DNA of 64,000 nucleotides, taken from contig NZ_CP019070.1 in assembly GCF_001956695.1 (NCBI RefSeq), positions 1,612,001 through 1,676,000 on the forward strand, read 5' to 3'. The notes beneath the pieces were generated by a model. The model made no database searches, had not been told where the DNA came from, and saw only the letters and a list, made by a program, of their open reading frames with translations. Numbering within the stretch: the stretch's first letter is position 1; each line of letters opens with the position of its first letter. The translations under genes were made by a program, and so were the position numbers. Source of the stretch: Poseidonibacter parvus (GTDB lineage Bacteria; Campylobacterota; Campylobacteria; Campylobacterales; Arcobacteraceae). Below are positions 26,202-35,529 of the stretch, piece after piece.

Positions 26202-26585
26202 ATGGGATTATTTGATATAGGAATAAGAAAAGAGCTTACATTAGAAAAAAGTAAAGAAGAAGTTTTAGATTCTTTAAGAGAAAAGCTATCAATCACATCT
26301 GAACAGATACCTATTATTGAAAATGAAACTTTAATTCTAGATAATTTTAAAACTTCAATATTAAATTATAGTTTATCTATAAAACTTGATAAAACTAATA
26401 AGGGTTTTAAATTTATTATTGATGGAGAATTACAACAATTATACGTACTTATTTTAGTTGCCTTAATAATTCTAAGTATTCTTGTAACGTACGGTATTGG
26501 TGTTATTCTTATAGTTGGTTTTGCTTATTTACAAAAGCATTATGCTTCTAAATTCTTAGACTCATTATTAGAAGATATTACTTAA
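26202..26585 (+). CDS. Unknown small membrane protein (127 aa)
   Basis: The N-terminal ~80 residues are soluble, with a repeat-like beta-strand pattern. Two closely spaced membrane segments occupy ~84-115 (LYVLILVALIILSILV, GIGVILIVGFAYL). A good -10 (TATACT, 26172-26177) and AAGGATT ribosome site precede the ATG. It stands alone between the antiporter and the MarR gene. I do not recognise the family. Confidence 0.72.
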   Translation: MGLFDIGIRKELTLEKSKEEVLDSLREKLSITSEQIPIIENETLILDNFKTSILNYSLSIKLDKTNKGFKFIIDGELQQLYVLILVALIILSILVTYGIGVILIVGFAYLQKHYASKFLDSLLEDIT

Positions 26586-26620
26586 ATATTATTCTCCTTT
26601 CATTTAATCTTTCCAAAAGG

Positions 26621-26647
26621 TTGTATATGCAATAGTTGCATATACAA
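26621..26647. promoter_or_regulatory. Perfect inverted repeat, probable MarR-protein operator
   Basis: TTGTATATGCAA (26621-26632) and its exact inverse TTGCATATACAA (26636-26647) are separated by TAG. The element ends 13 bp before the start of the MarR-family gene, a typical autoregulatory position for this family. Confidence 0.85.
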
Positions 26648-26660
26648 TTAAAGGATTAAT

Positions 26661-27086
26661 ATGAAAACTCAATTAAAAGATTCTATTGGATTTAAAGTAA
26701 ATATAACTGCAAATTTATTCAATAATATATTTAATCAACAACTACAAACATACGATATTGCAATAGAACAAAGAGCTACTTTAGAAATTATTCAAGTAGA
26801 AAAAAATATCACTCAAACAAAAATCGCCCAAATACTAGGAAAAGATAAAACAACAATAAGTAGAACTCTTAAAACTTTAGAAAAAAAAGGTCTTATAAAA
26901 AAAGAAGCTTTAGATAAAAGAACATTTCTAATAAAATTAACAGAACAAGGATATGAAGTTTTAGAGAAAAGTTCACAAACAGTTCAGGCTTTTAGAGAAA
27001 AAATTGCTTCTAAATTTACACAAGATGAAATAAATGAATTATTTAAATCCTTAGATAAAGTTACTTTAGCTTTAAGTGAAGAATAA
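26661..27086 (+). CDS. MarR-family transcriptional regulator
   Basis: A 141-residue winged-helix regulator. The recognition region is ITQTKIAQILGKDKTTISRT (~53-72) and the wing KKEALDKRTFLIKLTEQG lies at ~87-104. The ATG follows AAAGGATTA. The stop codon overlaps the start of the MFS transporter gene by one base (TAATG), so the two are coupled. It probably represses its own operon through the palindrome at 26621-26647 and releases on binding a small aromatic compound, the usual behaviour of MarR/efflux pairs. Confidence 0.9.
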   Translation: MKTQLKDSIGFKVNITANLFNNIFNQQLQTYDIAIEQRATLEIIQVEKNITQTKIAQILGKDKTTISRTLKTLEKKGLIKKEALDKRTFLIKLTEQGYEVLEKSSQTVQAFREKIASKFTQDEINELFKSLDKVTLALSEE

Positions 27087-28237
27087 TGAAAAAACCAATA
27101 AACCATGTATATTTAATCATTTTACTTTCAGTACTTTCATCAGTTGCACCAATGGGTATTGATACATATATTCCTTCAATTCCTGATATTGCAGCTGCCT
27201 TTCATGTTGGAATCGAAAAAATCGAACTAACATTATCAATTTTTTTAATTGGATTTTCAATTGGTCAAGTTTTTGGAGGACCAATTTCAGATAGATATGG
27301 AAGAAGAATCGGTTCAATCCTTGGACTTTTAGGATATTCATTCTTTAGTTTTCTAATTATTTTTACTACAAATATTTATGAATTATGGATATATAGATTT
27401 CTTGAAGCTTTCTTTGGAGGAATTGTAGTTGTAAATGCAGCTGCTTGCGTTAGAGATAGATTCAAAGGAGCCCAAGCTGCAAAAGTTTTTTCACTAATTG
27501 GTACAATTAGAAGTTTAGCTCCCCTACTTGCTCCTGCAATTGGTGCTTTTATTATACATTTCTTTGCATGGCAAGCTATATTTGTTTTCCTAACTATCTA
27601 TTCACTTTTAGTGGCTTTATGGGTTTATAAAGATTTAGAAGAAAGTTATACATATACAAAACAAAACGTTCTTGAATCTTTTAAAATCGTATTAACACAT
27701 AAAAAAGCAATGAAAGCAATGCTTACCCTTGCACTTGGATTTTCTGGTTTTTTCATATTTATTTCAAAGTCATCGTTTATTTTTATTGAGCATTTTGGAA
27801 TATCAACAGATATGTTTCCTCTTTTCTTTGGCTTTAATTTTATAATTTTAATTGGAATGATTAGAATTAATGTTTTATTATTAAAAAACAATTCACAACT
27901 GTTTTTAATTAAATTTGCAATTATTATTCAAATTATTGCAGCAATTTTAATGATTTTAAATTATAAAGGAGAATCAATACTTTTAACAATGATATTAATG
28001 GCTAGTTACATGAGTATGATGGCTTTTATTTTTGGAAATTGTATGGCTTTAGCTTTAGAGCATTTTTCTAAAAATGCAGGAGTTGCATCTAGTGTTATTG
28101 GTGTTTTACAATTTGGTTTGGGTGCAATTATTTCATCAGTTGCTCTTTCTTTTCATAGCCAAACTTTTTTACCAATTGCAATTAGTGTTACTTTAATTTC
28201 TATTACATCATTTTTGATTATTAGAACTTATAAATAA
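27086..28237 (+). CDS. MFS drug transporter, Bcr/CflA type
   Basis: A 383-residue major-facilitator protein with twelve predicted helices. The N-terminal segment DTYIPSIPDIAAAFHVG (~26-42) is typical of Bcr/CflA transporters. The MFS loop motif G-x-x-S-D-R-x-G-R-R is present as GPISDRYGRRIG (~66-77). It is translationally coupled to the upstream MarR gene, which supports an inducible multidrug efflux role. The NhaD gene follows 9 bp later and may be co-transcribed. Confidence 0.9.
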   Translation: MKKPINHVYLIILLSVLSSVAPMGIDTYIPSIPDIAAAFHVGIEKIELTLSIFLIGFSIGQVFGGPISDRYGRRIGSILGLLGYSFFSFLIIFTTNIYELWIYRFLEAFFGGIVVVNAAACVRDRFKGAQAAKVFSLIGTIRSLAPLLAPAIGAFIIHFFAWQAIFVFLTIYSLLVALWVYKDLEESYTYTKQNVLESFKIVLTHKKAMKAMLTLALGFSGFFIFISKSSFIFIEHFGISTDMFPLFFGFNFIILIGMIRINVLLLKNNSQLFLIKFAIIIQIIAAILMILNYKGESILLTMILMASYMSMMAFIFGNCMALALEHFSKNAGVASSVIGVLQFGLGAIISSVALSFHSQTFLPIAISVTLISITSFLIIRTYK

Positions 28238-28246
28238 GGATTTAAT

Positions 28247-29614
28247 ATGTTTAAATATTTAATTAGTTTTTCAATGTTTTCAATTACTTTGTTTGCAAAT
28301 GAAAACCAAATACCAGATTTAACATCTACCTGGGTTGGCTTTGCAACTTTAATTATTTTTATAATTGGCTACTATTTTGTAGCTAATGAAGAAAAATATC
28401 ATATGGATAAAGCCATCCCTGCACTTTTTATTGGTATTTTCTCATTTTTATTAATTGCAGTTTATTACTATTTCAATGGTCTTGATATTCATTTAGTTCA
28501 TGATGAATCAGAAAAAGTGATTTTAGAAATTGCTGAAATATTTTTCTTTTTATTTGTAGCAATGACATATATCGAATGCTTATTACATATGCATGTTTTT
28601 GATGCTTTAAAATATAAATTAATTTCAAGAGGATATACATATAAAAAACTTTTTTGGTTAACAGGATTAATTGCATTTTTCCTTTCACCTATTGCTGATA
28701 ACTTAACAACAGCTCTTATTTTATCAACTGTTTTAATTACTATAGAAAAAGAAAATAAAGAATTTTTAGTTCCAAGTGCCATTAATATAGTAGTTGCTGC
28801 AAATGCAGGAGGTGCTTGGTCACCATTTGGAGACATTACAACTTTAATGGCTTGGACAGCAGGAAAAGGTTCATTTTCAGATTTTATATTTTTATTTCCA
28901 GCTTCTATAATTGGGTATTTTATTACAGCATTTTTATTATCAAGATTTGTTCCAACATCTAAACCTGTTTTTGATTCATCAAAAGAAGAAAAACTACAAA
29001 TGGCAATAGGTGCAAAAGTTGTAATATTTTTAGGTTTTATTACATTATTATCTGCTGTAATTTCTCACCAAATATTAGACTTTCCTGCAATGTGGGGAAT
29101 GATGTTTGGATTAACATTATTAAAAATTTATTCGCACCTATTATCAATAAGATATGGAAGTGACCATCTAAATATTTTCAGAGCAATGTCAAAAATTGAA
29201 AATAATACACTAATGTTTTTCTTTGGTATTTTAGCAGCTGTTGGTGCATTATATTTTGTTGGTTGGCTTACTTTATTATCATCTGTTTATAATCCAAATG
29301 TTTTAGGCCCTACTTTATCAAATATAGGCGTTGGTTTTTTATCAGCAATTGTAGATAATGTTCCAGTTATGAGTGCTGTTTTAAAAGCAAATCCTGATAT
29401 GAATACATCGCAATGGATGCTAGTTACTTTAACAGCAGGAATTGGTGGTTCATTAATTTCTTTTGGAAGTGCAGCAGGAGTTGGAGTAATGGGGAAATTA
29501 AAAGGTATATATACTTTTAGTGCTCATATGAAATTTGCTTGGACAATATTAATTGGGTATTTTGTTTCAATTGGAATATGGTATTTTCAGTTTATAGTTT
29601 TAAATATTAATTAG
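28247..29614 (+). CDS. nhaD: Na+/H+ antiporter, NhaD type
   Basis: A 455-residue ion transporter with about 12 membrane helices. Conserved segments are FLSPIADNLTTALILST (~142-158), VVAANAGGAWSPFGDITTLM (~181-200) and, near the C-terminus, FLSAIVDNVPVMSAVL, matching the two Asn/Asp half-helices of the NhaD family. It exports Na+ in exchange for protons. The ATG is 9 bp after the MFS gene, with AAGGATTT between, so it may be read from the MarR-controlled promoter. Confidence 0.88.
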   Translation: MFKYLISFSMFSITLFANENQIPDLTSTWVGFATLIIFIIGYYFVANEEKYHMDKAIPALFIGIFSFLLIAVYYYFNGLDIHLVHDESEKVILEIAEIFFFLFVAMTYIECLLHMHVFDALKYKLISRGYTYKKLFWLTGLIAFFLSPIADNLTTALILSTVLITIEKENKEFLVPSAINIVVAANAGGAWSPFGDITTLMAWTAGKGSFSDFIFLFPASIIGYFITAFLLSRFVPTSKPVFDSSKEEKLQMAIGAKVVIFLGFITLLSAVISHQILDFPAMWGMMFGLTLLKIYSHLLSIRYGSDHLNIFRAMSKIENNTLMFFFGILAAVGALYFVGWLTLLSSVYNPNVLGPTLSNIGVGFLSAIVDNVPVMSAVLKANPDMNTSQWMLVTLTAGIGGSLISFGSAAGVGVMGKLKGIYTFSAHMKFAWTILIGYFVSIGIWYFQFIVLNIN

Positions 29615-29644
29615 TAGATTTTAAAGAGTAATTATAACTAAGCA

Positions 29645-29665
29645 GCTACGCAGATTATGCGTAGC
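29645..29665. terminator. Hairpin between nhaD and the EF-hand gene
   Basis: GCTACGCA (29645-29652) pairs with TGCGTAGC (29658-29665), an 8-bp stem with a 5-nt loop. It overlaps the last codons of the minus-strand EF-hand gene, whose TAA stop lies in the loop. It lacks a good T tract on either strand, so termination is only probable. Confidence 0.45.
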
Positions 29666-30518
29666 CAGATAGTGAACCTATATTTGTATTTTGTAAGTAT
29701 ATGTTAATATCACTATTATTGTTTTGATTATTAATTGCTTTTAATAAACCATCAAAACTTTTTGTATCAATTGCTGTGTCTTCACTTTCACTTCCAGCTT
29801 TTAACATATCCATTAAAATACCTAAGTTATCTAATGCTTTTTGTTGCTCTGATGTAACAGTTGTACTATCTTCTGAACTTGAACTATAAGCTTCTTGAAG
29901 TTCTTCTAAAGAAACAACTCCATCTTCATTTGTATCAAGTTCGTCAAATACTTCTTCAACTTCAGATGATGACATAGCACCACCTCCACCACCAGGCGCT
30001 GCACCACCTTGTGGACCAACACCTGCAAGAGTACCTACTTCTTGAGCATCAAAACCTGCTTCTTCCATGGCACTAGCAAGCTCTTCAGATGCTTCGATTC
30101 CAGCATCTTTTAAAGCTGCAACAATAGCTTGTGCATCACTTTGTGTTAAATTATCTGCATCATAATCAGCTAAAACAGAAGAAATGATTTCTTCTGGTGA
30201 AGAAGAATTACTTTCACTTCCTGATGGTGCTTCAAAACCAAAAGATGCAAGTATAGATTGAAAATCTTCTGGTGAAGGCATTTCCCCAGAAAATTCAGAC
30301 ATTGCCGTATCAATAGCAGTAGTTAATTCAGATTGACTTACTAATCCATTTGAATTAGAATCATATGACGAAAAGATATTATCACTAACACCTAATTCTT
30401 CTATACTTAAAGAAGAATCATCATCAGAATCTTTTTTTGATATCATTTGACTTGAAATAGAAGTAGAAGTTGGTTGAACAAAGTTTGCCATTATTCCTAA
30501 GTTTGTTGTATCTATCAT
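29655..30518 (-). CDS. EF-hand calcium-binding domain protein
   Basis: A 287-residue acidic, Ser-rich protein without a signal peptide. EF-hand loops are visible as DSNSNGLVSQSEL (~54-66) and DTNEDGVVSLEEL (~191-203). A third related loop DSDDDSSLSIEEL (~30-42) is plausible. A glycine-rich linker (GPQGGAAPGGGGG) precedes the last hand. Similar EF-hand proteins are common in this group and their role is unclear. It is a single-gene unit; its stop codon sits in the loop of a hairpin. Confidence 0.85.
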   Translation of the reverse strand: MIDTTNLGIMANFVQPTSTSISSQMISKKDSDDDSSLSIEELGVSDNIFSSYDSNSNGLVSQSELTTAIDTAMSEFSGEMPSPEDFQSILASFGFEAPSGSESNSSSPEEIISSVLADYDADNLTQSDAQAIVAALKDAGIEASEELASAMEEAGFDAQEVGTLAGVGPQGGAAPGGGGGAMSSSEVEEVFDELDTNEDGVVSLEELQEAYSSSSEDSTTVTSEQQKALDNLGILMDMLKAGSESEDTAIDTKSFDGLLKAINNQNNNSDINIYLQNTNIGSLSGYA

Positions 30519-30654
30519 TTTATGTCCTTTTATAAAAAAATTGTATCATCTCAAAGTAAACATAAAGTAAACATTTATAAATTATTGATATTAATTAATA
30601 TTTTTGTTCAAATTAGGTAAAATCTCAATCTTAAATATAAACTGGAGTTATACA

Positions 30655-31119
30655 ATGTTTGGAATGGGCTTTATGGAAATCTTTTTAATTGCAATAGTTG
30701 CAATTATTGCACTTGGACCTGACAAGTTACCTACTGCGATGGTAGAAGTAGCTAAGTTTTTAAAAAAATTCAAATCTGGTGTTGAAGATGCAAAATCTAC
30801 ATTAGATAATGAGCTAAATATTACAGAATTAAAAGATGAAGCTAATAAATTCAAAGCTCAAATACAAGATACAAAAATGTCTATGACTAGTAGTTCAAAA
30901 GTTGACCTAGGCCTTGATGATATTATGAAAGATGATTTAAACTCTGAAAAAGTAGAAAAACCTAAAACAGAAAAAGTATCTATGAAAAAAGAGAAGAAAA
31001 AGAAATCTCAAAAAATAGAAAAACCTGTAGAAACTCAAAAAGATACAAAAGCTGAAGAAAAACCAGCAAATAAATTTAAAGTAAATTTTGATGACAAAAA
31101 GAAAGAGGAAAAAGCTTAA
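30655..31119 (+). CDS. tatB: Sec-independent translocase subunit TatB
   Basis: A 154-residue TatB: one N-terminal membrane helix (MEIFLIAIVAIIALGPDKLP, ~6-25) with the conserved Gly-Pro hinge, an amphipathic helix after it, and a long Lys/Glu-rich tail. The frame is open from 30604, but the ATG at 30655 (MFGMGFMEIF) follows a GGAG site and gives the family-typical start. The stop overlaps the tatC ATG by one base. TatB receives folded twin-arginine substrates together with TatC. No tatA is in the window. Confidence 0.92.
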   Translation: MFGMGFMEIFLIAIVAIIALGPDKLPTAMVEVAKFLKKFKSGVEDAKSTLDNELNITELKDEANKFKAQIQDTKMSMTSSSKVDLGLDDIMKDDLNSEKVEKPKTEKVSMKKEKKKKSQKIEKPVETQKDTKAEEKPANKFKVNFDDKKKEEKA

Positions 31120-31898
31120 TGTTTGATGATTTAAAACCACATATTGCAGACTTACGAAAAAGACTAATGATATCAGGATTATCACTTTTAGTGATGTTCT
31201 TTGCTTGTTTCTTTTTTTATGAACCAATCTTAACATGGATGATGGTTCCAGTTGAAGCAGTACTACCACCTAATTCACAAATGGTTGCCGTTGAAATTCA
31301 AGAGACATTCTTTACAGCTTTAAAAGTTGCATTTTTCTCTGGATTCATACTATCACTACCTGTTATTTTTTGGCAATTATGGTTGTTTTTAGCACCTGGA
31401 TTATACGATCATGAGAAAAAGTTAGTATTTCCATTTGTATTCTTTGCAACACTGATGTTTTTAATGGGTTCTTCTTTTGCATACTATGTAGTTGTACCTT
31501 ATGGTTTTGAATTCCTAGTAAACTTTGGTTCTGCTGTTGTTACAATCTTACCAAGTATTGGTAAATATGTAGGATTCTTTACAAAACTATTATTTGGTTT
31601 TGGAGTTGCTTTTGAATTACCTGTAATTACATTTTTCCTTGCAAAAATTGGTTTAGTTGATGATAGAATGCTAAAAGACTTCTTTAAATATGCAGTCGTT
31701 TTAATCTTTATATTAGCATCACTTTTAACTCCACCTGATGTATTAACACAGTTCTTAATGGCTGGTCCTTTAATAATTCTTTATGGAGTATCTATTTATA
31801 TTGCAAAAGTTTTCAATCCAGCAGCAGTTGATGAAGAAGATGACTTTGAAGACGAAGATGATTATGAAGAAGATGAAATAGAAGAAGAGAGAAAATAA
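31119..31898 (+). CDS. tatC: Sec-independent translocase subunit TatC
   Basis: A 259-residue inner-membrane protein with six helices. The N-terminal HIADLRKRL (~8-16) is the twin-arginine signal recognition region of TatC. YDHEKKLVFPFV (~92) and the later SLLTPPDVLTQFLMAGPL (~206) are also typical. An unusually acidic C-terminal tail (DEEDDFEDEDDYEEDEIEE) extends past the last helix. It is coupled to tatB and followed by queA after 6 bp. Confidence 0.94.
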   Translation: MFDDLKPHIADLRKRLMISGLSLLVMFFACFFFYEPILTWMMVPVEAVLPPNSQMVAVEIQETFFTALKVAFFSGFILSLPVIFWQLWLFLAPGLYDHEKKLVFPFVFFATLMFLMGSSFAYYVVVPYGFEFLVNFGSAVVTILPSIGKYVGFFTKLLFGFGVAFELPVITFFLAKIGLVDDRMLKDFFKYAVVLIFILASLLTPPDVLTQFLMAGPLIILYGVSIYIAKVFNPAAVDEEDDFEDEDDYEEDEIEEERK

Positions 31899-31904
31899 AT
31901 TTTA

Positions 31905-32927
31905 ATGCTAGACCCTTTAAAAACTTCAAGCTATGATTATTCTTTACCAAAAGAGCTCATAGCTTCAAAACCCGTTCATCCAGCAGACAGTGCAAAGCTT
32001 TTAGTTTATAATACAAAAACAAACACAATTACACATAGTACTTTTAAAAACTTAATGGATTTTTTACCTGATGATATATCTGTATTTTTAAATGATACAA
32101 AAGTAATTAAAGCCAGAATATTTGGGAAAAAGCCTTCAGGTGGGAAAGTTGAGTTACTTTTAAATAAACCATTATTCATGGATAGATATTTAGTAATGAT
32201 TAGAGGAAAAGTTCATGTTGGAATTGAACTAGAATTTGATGAGAACTTAAAAGTAAAAGTATTAGAAATAAATGAAGATGGTACAAGAGTAGTAGAATTT
32301 TATAAAGATAAAGAAAAACTAGATTTCTTAACACTTGTAGAAACACTAAATAAAATTGGTCATCTTCCACTTCCTCATTATATGAATAGAGAAGACAATG
32401 AAGAAGACAATACAAATTATCAAACACTCTTTGCTAAAAACTATGGAGCAGTAGCAGCACCTACTGCATCATTACACTTTACAGAAGATTTATTAGAAAA
32501 GATAAACGATAAATTTGATGTAAACTACCTAACACTTCATGTAGGAGCTGGAACTTTTAAACCAGTCGATGCAGATGACATTTTAGATCATCCTATGCAT
32601 AGTGAATATTTTGAAATTGGACGTGAAGCTAAGCAATCACTTGATAATGCAAAAAAAGTTTTAGCAGTTGGTACAACCGTTACTAGAACAATAGAATATT
32701 ATGCTAGAAAAAATATGATTAGTGGAGAGTGTGATTTATTTTTGAATCCTGCTAATAAACCTATAAAAGTTGATCATTTACTTACAAATTTTCATCTTCC
32801 AAAGTCAACATTAATAATGCTAATAGCATCATTCGTTGGTTTAGAAAAAACACTAGAAATTTATGAAGAAGCTGTAAGAGAAAAATATCGATTTTTCTCT
32901 TATGGTGATGGCATGTTAATTATATAA
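31905..32927 (+). CDS. queA: S-adenosylmethionine:tRNA ribosyltransferase-isomerase
   Basis: QueA transfers and isomerises the ribosyl part of SAM onto preQ1 in tRNA to give epoxyqueuosine. The 340-residue sequence shows the family landmarks YDYSLPKELIASKP (~9-22), FLNDTKVIKARIFG (~63-76), YQTLFAKNYGAVAAPTASLH (~173-192) and LTLHVGAGTFKPV (~208-220). It is in line with tatBC and the ExoX-like gene, so it is probably part of one transcript. Confidence 0.95.
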   Translation: MLDPLKTSSYDYSLPKELIASKPVHPADSAKLLVYNTKTNTITHSTFKNLMDFLPDDISVFLNDTKVIKARIFGKKPSGGKVELLLNKPLFMDRYLVMIRGKVHVGIELEFDENLKVKVLEINEDGTRVVEFYKDKEKLDFLTLVETLNKIGHLPLPHYMNREDNEEDNTNYQTLFAKNYGAVAAPTASLHFTEDLLEKINDKFDVNYLTLHVGAGTFKPVDADDILDHPMHSEYFEIGREAKQSLDNAKKVLAVGTTVTRTIEYYARKNMISGECDLFLNPANKPIKVDHLLTNFHLPKSTLIMLIASFVGLEKTLEIYEEAVREKYRFFSYGDGMLII

Positions 32928-32940
32928 AGAGGATTAAATT

Positions 32941-33693
32941 ATGGCACATTACGTACTATTTGATACAGAAACAACAGGAAATAAAGAAGAAGATAGAGTT
33001 ATTCAATTTGGAGCAATGATACTTGACCAAACAGGAAAAGTTGAAGCTTATAATGACTTTTGTTCAACTAATATTGATATTAAAGTAGAAGCAATGGAAG
33101 TTCATAATATAACTCCTGATTTACTAATTGGAAAACCAGAAGCAACACAAACTACTTTCTATAAAAGATTAGAAGAGTTAAATACAAATGAAAACTATAT
33201 AATAGCTCATAATATAGCTTTTGATATGGGTATGATTAAAAAAGAAGGTTTCGTAAATCAATATAAACAAATTGATACACTAAGATGTGCAAAACACTTA
33301 TACCCTGAACTTCCTTACCATAGATTACAATACTTAAGATATGCTCTTGAATTATACAAAACAGAAGAGCAAGAAGCAGCTAAACATAATATTGTGATAA
33401 AAGCTCACGATGCAATTGGAGATGTTTTAGTTATGAAACTATTTTTATCAAAATTAGTTGGTAAATGTAGAGAAATTTATCCTGACTATAATCCAATGGA
33501 AAAACTAGTTGAACTTACATCAACACCTGTATTTATCAAAACTTTTAAATTTGGTAAACATAAAGGTAAAGATATAGCTGAAGTTGCAAAAGAGGACTCA
33601 GGTTATTTAAATTGGATGAGAACAAACATGGACTTAGACGAAGATTTAAAATATACACTTGATAAAGTTTTAGGATCTGATAACAACTATTAG
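32941..33693 (+). CDS. ExoX-like 3'-5' exonuclease (DEDDh)
   Basis: A 250-residue exonuclease of the DNA polymerase III epsilon/ExoX superfamily. Exo I is DTETTG (8-13), Exo II lies in AHNIAFDMGMI (~89), and Exo III has HDAIGD (~157-162), giving D-E-D-D with His. A C-terminal appendage (~195-245, FGKHKGKDIAEVAKEDSGYL) is the small domain often attached to ExoX-like nucleases. It follows queA after 13 bp with an AGAGGA site. Confidence 0.88.
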   Translation: MAHYVLFDTETTGNKEEDRVIQFGAMILDQTGKVEAYNDFCSTNIDIKVEAMEVHNITPDLLIGKPEATQTTFYKRLEELNTNENYIIAHNIAFDMGMIKKEGFVNQYKQIDTLRCAKHLYPELPYHRLQYLRYALELYKTEEQEAAKHNIVIKAHDAIGDVLVMKLFLSKLVGKCREIYPDYNPMEKLVELTSTPVFIKTFKFGKHKGKDIAEVAKEDSGYLNWMRTNMDLDEDLKYTLDKVLGSDNNY

Positions 33694-33752
33694 ATAATTA
33701 TTCATATAAGTTTCATAAAAATTACACTACAATTACAATAAAAGGTAAGATA

Positions 33753-35090
33753 GTGAATAAATTTACAAGAGTTGGTTTTATACTTACAGCAGCAGGTTCT
33801 GCTGTAGGACTTGGTAATATATGGAAATTTCCTTATGTAACTGGTGAGTATGGTGGAGGCGCTTTTGTAATAGTTTATTTACTAGCTATTTTATTTATTG
33901 GGTTGGTTGTATTTCTAGCTGAAGCAGTAATAGGACAAAATGCACAAGCAAATGTTGCAACATCTTTTGTTCAAACGTCAAAATCTAAAAATGAAAAATG
34001 GAAATTTGCTGGAATCATAATATTTTCTGGTTTAATTATTCTTTCTTTTTATTCAGTTGTATTAGGCTGGATTCTAAACTATGTATTCACATCATTCTCA
34101 AGCCTTCCAAGTGATGCTAAAACAGCAGGAGAAGCTTTTGAAACATTAATCTCAAAAGATATAGCATTACAGCTTTTTTATCATACTTTAATAGCAGGAA
34201 GTGTTATTTTTATAGTACTTAAAGGTATAAAAAATGGTATTGAAAAAGTAAACCTAATACTAATGCCATTATTAGGATTGATTTTATTTGGTCTATTACT
34301 ATATTCGTTTACCCTTGATAGTTTTTCTACTGCATTAAAATTTATGTTTACACCTGATTTTTCTAAGATTAATGAAGATGCTCTTTTAGCAGCTTTAGGA
34401 CAAGCATTCTTTACTTTATCACTTGGTGTTGGTACTATTATGACTTACTCAGCTTCTTTAGATAAAAATGCTAACTTTGTAAAATCATCTATAATGGTAG
34501 CTATTATAGATACAACAATTGCTATTATTGCAGGACTTATAATTTTTTCTTTTCTATTTGAAGCAGGAGCAAAAAGTGCAGATGGTCCAGGACTTGTATT
34601 CATTTCATTACCTGTAATTTTCTCTGGATGGGGAATATTAGGTCAAGTTATTGCAATCTCATTTTTCCTAGCCTTGGTGTTTGCAGGAATTACATCTGCT
34701 GTTTCCATGATTGAACCTTCGTTAATGTATTTTGTTGAAAGATTTAATATGACTAGAAAAAAGGCAACTATTCTTTGTGGTGGCGTTTTTTATGGATTAG
34801 GAATAATTGCCCTACTTTCTATGTCTACAAAATATGGTGCAGATTTAACATTTTTTGGAAAAAATGCATTTGATTTAATGGACTTTATTACTTCATCTAT
34901 TATGATGCCAATTGCAGCAATTGTAACTTGTCTGTTCTTAGGATATTTTGTTGATAAACAATTACTTGAAGAAAAGTTCTTAAAACATACATCAAAAAAT
35001 TTGTTTAATATTTGGTATGTATTAGTTAAATATATTGTGCCATTTGTGATATTGTTATTATTGTTAAATAAATTAGGAATTTTAAAATAG
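33753..35090 (+). CDS. Sodium-dependent symporter, NSS (SNF) family
   Basis: A 445-residue transporter of the LeuT/MhsT type. The first helix contains the Na+/substrate-site text AAGSAVGLGNIWKFPYVTGE (~14-33), then YGGGAFVIVYL. Eleven or so membrane helices are predicted, as in most bacterial NSS proteins. It starts with GTG at 33753 after AAAGGTAAG. It imports an amino acid or amine with Na+; the ligand cannot be deduced. A terminator separates it from the cold-shock gene. Confidence 0.92.
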   Translation: MNKFTRVGFILTAAGSAVGLGNIWKFPYVTGEYGGGAFVIVYLLAILFIGLVVFLAEAVIGQNAQANVATSFVQTSKSKNEKWKFAGIIIFSGLIILSFYSVVLGWILNYVFTSFSSLPSDAKTAGEAFETLISKDIALQLFYHTLIAGSVIFIVLKGIKNGIEKVNLILMPLLGLILFGLLLYSFTLDSFSTALKFMFTPDFSKINEDALLAALGQAFFTLSLGVGTIMTYSASLDKNANFVKSSIMVAIIDTTIAIIAGLIIFSFLFEAGAKSADGPGLVFISLPVIFSGWGILGQVIAISFFLALVFAGITSAVSMIEPSLMYFVERFNMTRKKATILCGGVFYGLGIIALLSMSTKYGADLTFFGKNAFDLMDFITSSIMMPIAAIVTCLFLGYFVDKQLLEEKFLKHTSKNLFNIWYVLVKYIVPFVILLLLLNKLGILK

Positions 35091-35098
35091 AAGAAAAT

Positions 35099-35126
35099 CA
35101 GTAAGTAGAATTATATCTACTTACTG
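35099..35126. terminator. Terminator between the NSS symporter and cold-shock genes
   Basis: CAGTAAGTAGA (35099-35109) pairs with TCTACTTACTG (35116-35126): an 11-bp perfect stem with a 6-nt loop. On the minus strand it is followed by ATTTTCTTC, so it mainly ends the cold-shock transcript. Confidence 0.8.
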
Positions 35127-35134
35127 AAGAAGGG

Positions 35135-35353
35135 TTACAGAATTGTAACGTTTTGAGCTTGAGGACCTTTTTGACCTTCACCAATTTCGAAAGACACTTT
35201 TTGTCCTTCTTCAAGAGAAACTCTACCATAACCAGGGTTATTGATTTGTCTGAAGTGAACGAATACGTCATCTCCACCAGTCTCTTGTTGGATGAATCCA
35301 AAACCTTTTTCACTATTGAACCATTTTACAGTTCCGTTAACTTGATCTGCCAT
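35135..35353 (-). CDS. Cold-shock domain protein (CspA family)
   Basis: A 72-residue single OB-fold RNA chaperone. RNP1 is KGFGFI (~16-21) and RNP2 is VFVHF (~30-34), and [13 protein letters not shown] is the usual start. The ATG at 35353 has AAAGGAA upstream. The ~175-bp AT-rich leader region to 35529 has no gene and could encode a long structured 5' UTR, as in other csp genes, though I see no strong hairpin. A bidirectional terminator lies downstream. Confidence 0.95.
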   Translation of the reverse strand: MADQVNGTVKWFNSEKGFGFIQQETGGDDVFVHFRQINNPGYGRVSLEEGQKVSFEIGEGQKGPQAQNVTIL

Positions 35354-35529
35354 TGCAAATTTCCTTTTTATGTAAATACACTCTATTTCTAAAGTGGTTG
35401 AAAATATAAAGTAAATACTTTTCTATGTTTCAGTTAACACAAGTATAGCAAAAAATCTTAAAAATAACAACAAATCTTAAAATTTTTTGTACACAAGTTT
35501 GAGAGATTGGGAGTTTTAGTAATTAAGTA

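Noticed and set aside
35098-35313. ORF on the minus strand overlapping the cold-shock gene
   Set aside because: It is a shadow frame of the cold-shock gene; the other frame carries both RNP motifs.
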